A stretch of 64,000 nt of DNA from Candidatus Nanosynbacter sp. TM7-074 (GTDB lineage: Bacteria; Patescibacteriota; Saccharimonadia; Saccharimonadales; Saccharimonadaceae): the NCBI RefSeq assembly GCF_041006295.1, contig NZ_CP158487.1, forward strand, positions 620,001-684,000, given 5' to 3'. Position numbers and translations under genes: made by a program. The notes below the pieces were generated by a model that saw nothing but the letters and a program-made list of their open reading frames with translations, did no database searches and had not been told where the DNA came from. Positions 58,364-64,000 of the stretch are shown here, in pieces; position 1 is the stretch's first letter, and every line of letters starts with the position of its first letter.

Positions 58364-59091
58364 TCTTCGACATACCTTTCCATTATTTTTTGGGCGGCCC
58401 TAAATTCTTCGTCGGTAAACGTATGGTAGTTGGCAAATTTCGGACTAATGGTGGTACCGGTGCGAAAATGCTGCAAGGCAAATCGCTTAGCTCCTTTAAC
58501 TAGCTCACCAATCTTTTCAAAATCCGCCACCTCCAGCTGCTCGCGAACGATGGTCGTCCGAAATTCATGGCCAATCCCTGAGTCAATCATCAGCCGCACG
58601 TTATCCTTGATAGCCTCCAGATCAATCGGCCGCGCCGCAATCTCCACGTATTTTTCCAGCGGCCCCTTGACATCCATAGCGATGAAGTCAATCGTCCCCT
58701 CCTCGATCATGCCGCGCACCACGTCAGGATGCGTACCGTTAGTATCCAGCTTGACATCAAAACCGAGCTGCTTAATCATCCGGCACAGCACCGGCAAATC
58801 CTCGTTAACCGTCGGCTCGCCACCAGAAATCACCACGCCGTCCAGCCTACCAATACGCGATTTTAGGAATATCATCGCCTCCTCGACCGGAATACTCGGT
58901 GCCAAGCGTTCGGGCAACACCAGCTCCGGATTATGGCAATAGCCGCAGCGCATATTGCAGCCAGAGAGGAACAGCGCTGCCGCCACGTGTCCTGGATAGT
59001 CCACCAGCGACAGCTTCTGAATCCCGCCGATCGCCACCTTAAGCTGGGACAGCGACGGCGCAAGCTCGCTGATGTTCGGCGGCATCGTCAT
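58348..59091 (-). CDS. nrdG: Anaerobic ribonucleotide reductase activating protein NrdG
   Basis: A radical-SAM activase that puts the glycyl radical on NrdD. The motif CxxxCxxC is CNMRCGYC near residue 44, in FLSGCNMRCGYCHNPELV; DGVVISGGEPTVNED and VKLDTNGTHPD follow. The 247-residue frame from ATG 59091 has GGGAG 4 bases upstream but overlaps nrdD by 53 bases. A GTG at 59037, just after the nrdD stop, would give a 229-residue form that begins exactly at the conserved IGGIQKLSLVDYPGH. Either start is possible. Confidence 0.93.
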   Translation of the reverse strand: MTMPPNISELAPSLSQLKVAIGGIQKLSLVDYPGHVAAALFLSGCNMRCGYCHNPELVLPERLAPSIPVEEAMIFLKSRIGRLDGVVISGGEPTVNEDLPVLCRMIKQLGFDVKLDTNGTHPDVVRGMIEEGTIDFIAMDVKGPLEKYVEIAARPIDLEAIKDNVRLMIDSGIGHEFRTTIVREQLEVADFEKIGELVKGAKRFALQHFRTGTTISPKFANYHTFTDEEFRAAQKIMERYVEECVIH

Positions 59092-61168
59092 AATGCTCCC
59101 TCATGTCAAATTCAGCTTGCTTACCCTTGTTCCATTGAGAAACTGGACGCAAGAAGCCAACTACACGTGAGTAAACTTCGGTCGTTTCATTACAATTTGG
59201 ACACGTTGGATGTTCACCAACCAAGTAGCCATGATTTTTACAAATACTAAAGCTTGGACTAAAGGTAAAGTATGGCAATTTGTAATTTTCGCAAATCGTT
59301 TTGACCAGTTTTTTCAGCGTCTGCGGATCATCCATGCGCTCACCCAGGAAGAAGTGAATCACTGTACCGCCCGTGTATTTAGTCTGCAAATTATCTTGCA
59401 AATCCATCAGCTCAAACAAATCGTCAGTATAGTTGACCGGCAAGTGGCTGGAGTTGGTGTAGAACGGATGCTTAACCGCCGCACCCAAGCCATTGGCAAA
59501 GTGCGCTCGGTCAGGGAAGCTGGCTTTGTCAAGCTGCGCCAAGCGATAGGTCGTACCTTCAGCTGGCGTCGCCTCCAGGTTGTAGTTATTGCCCGTTTCT
59601 TTTTGGTATTCCACCAAGCGGTCGCGCATGAAATCAAGCGTTTTCTCGGCAAACGCCTTACCCTTCTCGGTGCCGATGTCAACGCCCAGCAGGTTCAACG
59701 CCGCTTCGTTGGTGCCAATCAAACCGATGGTCGAGAAGTGATTTTTCCAGTATTGGTTAAATCGCTGCTTGATGTTACGCAAGTAAAACTTAGTGTATGG
59801 GTAGAGATTAGCGTCAGTCAATCGCTCCAGGACCTTGCGCTTAGTCTCCAGGCTATCTTTCGCCATATCCATGAGATAGCCTAGGCCCTTGAAGAACTCT
59901 TTCTCGTTCTTAGACTTCAGCGCCAAACGTGGCAAGTTAATCGTCACCACACCAACTGAACCAGTCATTGGGTTTGAACCAAACAGTCCACCACCGCGGT
60001 ATTCTAGCTGGCGGTTGTCGATGCGCAGGCGACAGCACATCGAGCGGGCATCCTCTGGATCCATATCAGAATTGATAAAGTTTGAGAAGTATGGAATGCC
60101 GTATTTAGCACTGGCTTCCCACAGGCTTTCGATCACTGGATTATCCCAGTTGAAATCTTTGGTGATATTGACCGTTGGAATCGGGAAGGTAAAGACGCGG
60201 CCGTTAGCATCACCCTCAGACAAGACCTCAAGTAGCGCCTTGTTGAGCATATTCATCTCTTCTTGATAATCACCATAAGTGGAGTCCTGCATTTCACCGC
60301 CAATAATCACCGGGTTATCCGCCATGTGCTTTGGGCACTCCAGGTCAAGTGTAATGTTGGTAAACGGCGTCTGGAAACCAACCCGCGTTGGCACATTGAC
60401 GTTAAAGACGAATTCCTGCAGCGCTTGCTTGACCTCGTCATAGCTCAGTTTATCAGCACGGATAAACGGCGCCAGCAGCGTATCAAAATCAGAGAATGCC
60501 TGAGCACCAGCCGCCTCACCTTGTAGGGTGTAAAAGAAGTTTACTACTTGACCCAATGCCGAACGGAAATGCTTGGCTGGCTTGGACGCTACCTTGCCGG
60601 CAACACCCGTGAAACCTTCTTGCAACAGGTCAGTCAAATCCCAACCAACACAGTACACACTGAGGAGGTTAAGGTCGTGAATGTGCAAATCACCCTCTTT
60701 ATGCGCCTGACCGATCTTTGGTGTGTAGATTTTGTCCAACCAGTAAGTTTTAGTAACTTCCGCCGAGACGTAATTATTCAAACCCTGTAGACTGTAGCCC
60801 ATATTGGAGTTCTCATTCACCTTCCAGTCCAGGTTGCCTAGGTATTTATCAATCAAATCAACGTGCGCATTGGACGTAATTTCACGCAGTTTTTTATGTT
60901 GGTCGCGGTAGATAATGTAGGCTTTGGCAGTTTTCTTAAACTTAGAATCAAGCAAGGTGTCCTCGACGATATCCTGGATATCTTCGACACCCGGCAGACG
61001 TTTTTGGTTGCGAGTTTCCAATACTGCCAGCACTTTTTCGGTTAGTTCCTTGGCAGTTTTTTTGTCAAACTCGCCAGTCTCTAGGCCCGCTTTTTCAATG
61101 GCTTTTTCAATTTTTTTGCGATCAAACTTGACAGTCCGACCATCGCGTTTTTTGATTGATTTGTACAT
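59039..61168 (-). CDS. nrdD: Anaerobic ribonucleoside-triphosphate reductase NrdD
   Basis: A 709-residue glycyl-radical enzyme that makes deoxynucleotides without oxygen. The N-terminal ATP cone (about 1-90, KKRDGRTVKFDRKKIEKAI) gives allosteric control by dATP. The catalytic barrel follows. The C-terminal zinc site uses Cys643, Cys656 and Cys659, and the glycyl-radical motif is RVVGFL with Gly671. The protein ends in AVPA. AGGAGGGG precedes the ATG. It leads the operon nrdD-nrdG-flavin reductase-acidic Cys protein. Confidence 0.97.
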   Translation of the reverse strand: MYKSIKKRDGRTVKFDRKKIEKAIEKAGLETGEFDKKTAKELTEKVLAVLETRNQKRLPGVEDIQDIVEDTLLDSKFKKTAKAYIIYRDQHKKLREITSNAHVDLIDKYLGNLDWKVNENSNMGYSLQGLNNYVSAEVTKTYWLDKIYTPKIGQAHKEGDLHIHDLNLLSVYCVGWDLTDLLQEGFTGVAGKVASKPAKHFRSALGQVVNFFYTLQGEAAGAQAFSDFDTLLAPFIRADKLSYDEVKQALQEFVFNVNVPTRVGFQTPFTNITLDLECPKHMADNPVIIGGEMQDSTYGDYQEEMNMLNKALLEVLSEGDANGRVFTFPIPTVNITKDFNWDNPVIESLWEASAKYGIPYFSNFINSDMDPEDARSMCCRLRIDNRQLEYRGGGLFGSNPMTGSVGVVTINLPRLALKSKNEKEFFKGLGYLMDMAKDSLETKRKVLERLTDANLYPYTKFYLRNIKQRFNQYWKNHFSTIGLIGTNEAALNLLGVDIGTEKGKAFAEKTLDFMRDRLVEYQKETGNNYNLEATPAEGTTYRLAQLDKASFPDRAHFANGLGAAVKHPFYTNSSHLPVNYTDDLFELMDLQDNLQTKYTGGTVIHFFLGERMDDPQTLKKLVKTICENYKLPYFTFSPSFSICKNHGYLVGEHPTCPNCNETTEVYSRVVGFLRPVSQWNKGKQAEFDMREHYDDAAEHQRACAVAVPA

Positions 61169-61253
61169 TACCCCTCCTTATTATGACAACAACAAACTAA
61201 CCCCAACCTCCCCGAGGGGCTTGTGTTGCAAAAACCTTATTTGTTTTCTAAAA
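61169..61253 (-). other. Leader of the nrdD mRNA
   Basis: A predicted 5' untranslated region of roughly 100 bases with the small GC palindrome CCCCTCGGGG-like core at about 61219-61230 and the Shine-Dalgarno region next to the ATG. No known riboswitch is recognised. Confidence 0.4.
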
Positions 61254-61308
61254 ACACCATATGTAGTGCTTAATATAGAATATACACGCGATATATAGCG
61301 TCTGTCAA
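61254..61308 (-). promoter_or_regulatory. nrdD promoter with two NrdR boxes
   Basis: Minus strand TTGACA (61303-61308), 18-base spacer, TATATT (61279-61284). Two 16-base NrdR-type palindromes are present: ACGCGATATATAGCGT (61286-61301) inside the spacer and ACACCATATGTAGTGC (61254-61269) downstream of the -10 box. Their centres are 32 bp apart, about three helical turns, the usual NrdR arrangement. Confidence 0.85.
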
Positions 61309-61327
61309 CGAAAATACATTGTATTAT

Positions 61328-61861
61328 TTACATGCGAGATGCGGAAGATGTTGTTCCCTCTGATAACGCCAAAACGTCGCGGCGAATCATATCGACAATT
61401 TCTGCCTGATCCAGCTTCTCGCCAATTCGCCGCTCACCTGGCACATCCAAAACATCTTGATCTTTCCACCACTAGCGCATTTCCGCTTCGCCAAATTCAT
61501 GAGCATTTGGCTTAGCGGCGTGGCGGCGCACCGTTTCCTTAAACGATATGTCAAAATAATAAATCAGTTTTTCGCCCTGAAAATCATTCAGCAGCCGATG
61601 TAGCATCGCGCCGTATTTTTTATTACTCAAAATGCCTTCCAAAATCACCATATAACCAACTTTGTTGCCGTACATACATAGATCATAAATCAGCTGAATC
61701 GCCGGGTTACTTTCACTATCTTTCACGAGCAGTATTTCCCGCCGCACCATATCCTGCGACACCAACATCGTGCCGTAGCCTAGCCGACGCTGGAGCAAGC
61801 GCGCCGTGCTGGTTTTACCGCAACCAGAATTACCGCGGAGAATGATAAGTGAGATCGTCAT
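61328..61861 (-). pseudogene. P-loop kinase (zeta-toxin-like) interrupted by an amber codon
   Basis: The frame from ATG 61861 encodes a P-loop NTPase with ILRGNSGCGKTSTARLLQRR (Walker A GNSGCGKT near residue 9), VILEGILSNKKYG and YFDISFKETVRRH, like kinases of the zeta-toxin/AAA_33 group. It stops at TAG 61472-61474 directly after the conserved HEFGEAEMR. The same frame then continues for 47 codons (WWKDQDVLDVPGE and onward, to TAA 61328-61330), which is the usual C-terminal sequence of this family. One base change thus seems to have split the gene. The 129-residue product may still fold. It overlaps the phosphotransferase gene by 4 bases. Confidence 0.75.
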
Positions 61862-62859
61862 GTACGCTCCAACAAATCATAAGCAACTGCTGCCGACAGT
61901 GCCTGCATTTGGCGAAGATTATCGCCTGGCTTAAGCGGCGGTTTGAGGCTGCGAACAAGAAAAAAACCGACAAACGCTGCCAACATCTCTGCATTGAGTT
62001 CTTCTAGCCACGGCGTTACATCTTGACCATGGCGCGCCATATCAACCAGAAACTCCGTCGCCCCAGACCCCTGAGGCGCATAGGAAGCCCAATTCCAATC
62101 AACCAATTTCAACTCACCAGTTTGCGGATGAAACGCCAAGTTATCACTGCGAACATCAGAATGATTAAAACAATCTTCTGGCTGTTTAGCGAACCGTTTA
62201 GCGCGCACCGAAATATCGGCTAATTCATCACTCCTACCTAGTAACTCCATCATCTTTTGGCAGCGTCGCTGATTAACTTTTGACTGCTCAGGCAACAGTA
62301 TTTGGTAATTATCAATTAGCTGACGGCGAATATCAGCCTCGGCAATAACCTGGTCAATGCCGTCATCCAGGCCGAGTTCTGTCGCTACGAACGATTGCAA
62401 TTGCATTTCCTCAACCATTTCAGCTGTTAATTGGGTATTCTCTAATTCACGAACCGCCGCTAAAACTGCCGAAATGTATCGTTCTGCCACAGATTTTTCC
62501 GCTGGCGGCCGCCACAACCAGCCGTCGGCTGACGCATAACTGGTTGTTATCAGCACATGCCCGTCGCCATCCAGTTTTATCCAATCGGCAACAAATTCTG
62601 GATGAACTTTCTGCAATAACCTTGTCACTTCATAATCTTTTTTCAGCCAAGCTAACTCGGTCTCGCCGTCGTCTGGCAACACATCAACGTCAACTTCTTT
62701 GACAAAAATTGTCTTATCGCCCGCCGACACCAGGGCACGGCGATTACGCGAAAAGCCGCCACTCACCGACGTAACCCGCAACTCAGACAGGTCAGCACCA
62801 AGCTCCGCTATCGTACATTGAAGTGCTCTATCGGTTAACAACTGTACTAAAGCCTCCAT
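61858..62859 (-). CDS. APH/choline-kinase-like phosphotransferase
   Basis: A 333-residue kinase-fold protein. The N-lobe has FVKEVDVD (ATP-site Lys near 54). The catalytic loop is FNHSDVRSDNLAFHPQTGEL (His-x-Asp-x4-Asn, about 234-253), and the metal-binding Asp is in KLVDWNWASY. It resembles the aminoglycoside phosphotransferase family, whose members phosphorylate small molecules or sugars; the substrate is unknown. Pairing with the adjacent kinase gene (4-base overlap) suggests a shared pathway or gene pair. Confidence 0.85.
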   Translation of the reverse strand: MEALVQLLTDRALQCTIAELGADLSELRVTSVSGGFSRNRRALVSAGDKTIFVKEVDVDVLPDDGETELAWLKKDYEVTRLLQKVHPEFVADWIKLDGDGHVLITTSYASADGWLWRPPAEKSVAERYISAVLAAVRELENTQLTAEMVEEMQLQSFVATELGLDDGIDQVIAEADIRRQLIDNYQILLPEQSKVNQRRCQKMMELLGRSDELADISVRAKRFAKQPEDCFNHSDVRSDNLAFHPQTGELKLVDWNWASYAPQGSGATEFLVDMARHGQDVTPWLEELNAEMLAAFVGFFLVRSLKPPLKPGDNLRQMQALSAAVAYDLLERT

Positions 62860-62871
62860 GTAAAAATTATA
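62860..62871 (-). promoter_or_regulatory. Extended -10 box of the leaderless phosphotransferase gene
   Basis: Minus strand TGA-TATAAT (62866-62871), spacer TTTTAC, ATG 62859. Confidence 0.6.
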
Positions 62872-62945
62872 TCATTGATATTACTACTGTTATCTCATTA
62901 ACCTACTACTATCGACTCTCTTTTGTTATTAGGTTTATAGACTAC

Positions 62946-62974
62946 TTTACTTTCATTAAGCTTATAGTTATAAT
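62946..62974 (+). promoter_or_regulatory. Promoter of the GH16 gene
   Basis: TTTACT (62946-62951), 17-base spacer, TATAAT (62969-62974). The leader of about 23 bases holds the Shine-Dalgarno sequence GGGGGAG. Confidence 0.6.
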
Positions 62975-63003
62975 ATCTGTGAATACATACATAGGGGGAG
63001 AAA

Positions 63004-64000
63004 ATGTTAATAAAAAAACGTTTTTCAAATAAAAAAGTAAAGGCATTGACTGGAATAATGACCGCATGTCTAATTATTGGCGGAGCACTATTTACACTAC
63101 CAGTACAAAAAGCCAAGGGTGACGACAGCACGTACCCACCGAACGATAGCAGTTACGAAAAGGTTTGGGGTGATGAGTTTGATGGTACTTCATTAAATCG
63201 GGAAAACTGGGACTATTACGTCGGCGGCTGGAACGCCAGTGAAGTCCAAAACTGCTATAAAGACGCAACCGAGAACGTCAACGTTAGCGGTGGCAGCCTA
63301 AACTTGGTCGGCCTTTATAAACCAGGTCTGACATGTAACCAAGGAAGGAACGGTGACTTTACCTCTGGATTTGTCCATACAAAAGATAAAAAGTTCTGGA
63401 CTTATGGTTACTTTGAAGCTCGCATGAAGATGCCAACAAATAAAAGTACTTGGCCAGCATTCTGGATGAGTCCTAATGAAGCCAAATACGGCGGCTGGCC
63501 TAAGAGTGGTGAAATCGATATCGTAGAGACAAAGGGCTCTAACTTAAATTATGCTGCTTCTGATGCTCACTGGGGAATTTCGGCAGGAAATAAAAGCCAT
63601 AGGCAGCACGTAATTGAAACAGATAAATTTAGTGACGCTAGCCAATGGCATACATATGGCGTGAAATGGACCGAAGGAAAGCTTGAATTCTACATTGACG
63701 GCAAGAAACACCATGAAATTAACAACTTTAGTCAGCCAAATTCCACAAATCACCCCGGACCCTTCAATATCCCATTTTACCTAAGACTTAACCTAGCGAT
63801 TGGCGGTAGCTACATTGACACTCCATGGAAAGATGCTCATAATTCTATAGCTGATTTCCCAGCAACTATGTCAATCGACTATGTCCGTGTTTATCAGATA
63901 AAACCACGACAGCCCAAGAACGTCAATGTGCCAGATAGCAATTTGCGCACTCTGCTTAACCAAAAATTAGCAGCACAACTTGGGACTACTCGCACCAACG
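63004..64000 (+). CDS. Secreted GH16 beta-1,3-glucanase, N-terminal part
   Basis: The gene runs off the window, with 332 codons visible. A signal peptide or anchor covers about 1-38 (hydrophobic TGIMTACLIIGGALFTLPV). The GH16 domain runs from about 48 to 300: WGDEFDGTSLNRENWDYYVG, WPAFWMSPNEAKYGGWPKSG, and the catalytic motif GEIDIVETKG with Glu170, Asp172 and Glu175, then WHTYGVKWTEGKLEFYIDG and the terminal SIDYVRVYQ. This is the laminarinase type. From residue 308, NVPDSNLRTLLNQKLAAQLG resembles the start of internalin/BspA-type leucine-rich repeats, so a surface-binding region probably follows. The RBS GGGGGAG fixes the start. Confidence 0.92.
   Translation, partial: MLIKKRFSNKKVKALTGIMTACLIIGGALFTLPVQKAKGDDSTYPPNDSSYEKVWGDEFDGTSLNRENWDYYVGGWNASEVQNCYKDATENVNVSGGSLNLVGLYKPGLTCNQGRNGDFTSGFVHTKDKKFWTYGYFEARMKMPTNKSTWPAFWMSPNEAKYGGWPKSGEIDIVETKGSNLNYAASDAHWGISAGNKSHRQHVIETDKFSDASQWHTYGVKWTEGKLEFYIDGKKHHEINNFSQPNSTNHPGPFNIPFYLRLNLAIGGSYIDTPWKDAHNSIADFPATMSIDYVRVYQIKPRQPKNVNVPDSNLRTLLNQKLAAQLGTTRTN

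Noticed and set aside
59035..59041. Treating the 53-base nrdD/nrdG overlap as a frameshift or assembly error
   Set aside because: Both genes are complete, and a GTG just after the nrdD stop gives a natural non-overlapping alternative.
1..64000. Recoding of TGA as in SR1/Gracilibacteria
   Set aside because: TGA ends several well-conserved genes at the expected place (for example hsdR and the flavin reductase), and no conserved protein has an internal TGA.
1..64000. CRISPR arrays, insertion sequences, integrases or rRNA genes
   Set aside because: No regularly spaced direct repeats, transposase or integrase motifs, or rRNA-like sequence was seen. The S24 repressor alone is not enough to call a prophage.

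Overview
The window reads as a chromosome segment of a reduced-genome, host-associated member of Candidatus Saccharibacteria (TM7, Patescibacteria), most likely an oral or mammalian lineage. This is an inference from several things: very compact gene packing, many short lineage-specific membrane proteins, the standard genetic code, an arginine deiminase operon of the kind reported for mammal-associated Saccharibacteria, anaerobic ribonucleotide reduction and a Gram-positive-like envelope gene set. No rRNA gene is present to confirm it.

Layout. 1-10.9 kb: tilS, three CAU-anticodon tRNAs (elongator Met, probable Ile2, initiator Met), an FtsB/DivIC-like protein, murC, trmB, a mscS-type channel and several small membrane or secreted proteins. 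11-17.4 kb: a VIT1/CCC1-family transporter with a doubtful N-terminus, a GH5 glucanase, aspS, a membrane-anchored Mrr-like nuclease, a CBS protein and a DsbA-like thiol protein. 17.4-24.5 kb: two CorA paralogues and the operon arcA-arcB-arcD-arcC. 24.5-35.3 kb: a TylF-type methyltransferase, a heterodimeric ABC exporter, tRNA-Pro(CGG), a Nudix hydrolase, an amino-acid ABC importer, an LTA-synthase-like enzyme and galE. 35.3-43.2 kb: clpB under a CIRCE operator, two redox membrane modules, an ABC-2 exporter and a polysaccharide deacetylase. 43.5-55.8 kb: a composite defence island. It holds hsdR, a self-cleaving-type S24 repressor, an orphan 238-residue protein, and the operon hsdM-rhuM-(GHKL ATPase/nuclease)-hsdS-Shedu, with radC next to it. 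55.9-61.3 kb: an operon nrdD-nrdG-flavin reductase-acidic Cys-cluster protein behind two NrdR boxes. 61.3-64 kb: a kinase gene broken by an amber codon, an APH-like phosphotransferase and the start of a secreted GH16 beta-glucanase that seems to lead into leucine-rich repeats.

How the genes work together. The arginine deiminase genes give ATP and ammonia from imported arginine. NrdDG supplies deoxynucleotides without oxygen and may draw electrons through the co-transcribed reductase. Several thiol-disulfide proteins, an LTA-like synthase, a deacetylase and MurC serve the envelope. The GH5 and GH16 enzymes point to beta-1,3-glucan as a target. The defence operon couples four putative anti-DNA activities by overlapping stop and start codons.

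The most striking global pattern is transcriptional. About twenty genes have a TATAAT-like -10 box ending 5-9 bases (usually exactly 6) before the start codon, often with an extended TGn motif. This predicts leaderless mRNAs. A second class of genes has a clear Shine-Dalgarno sequence and a real leader.
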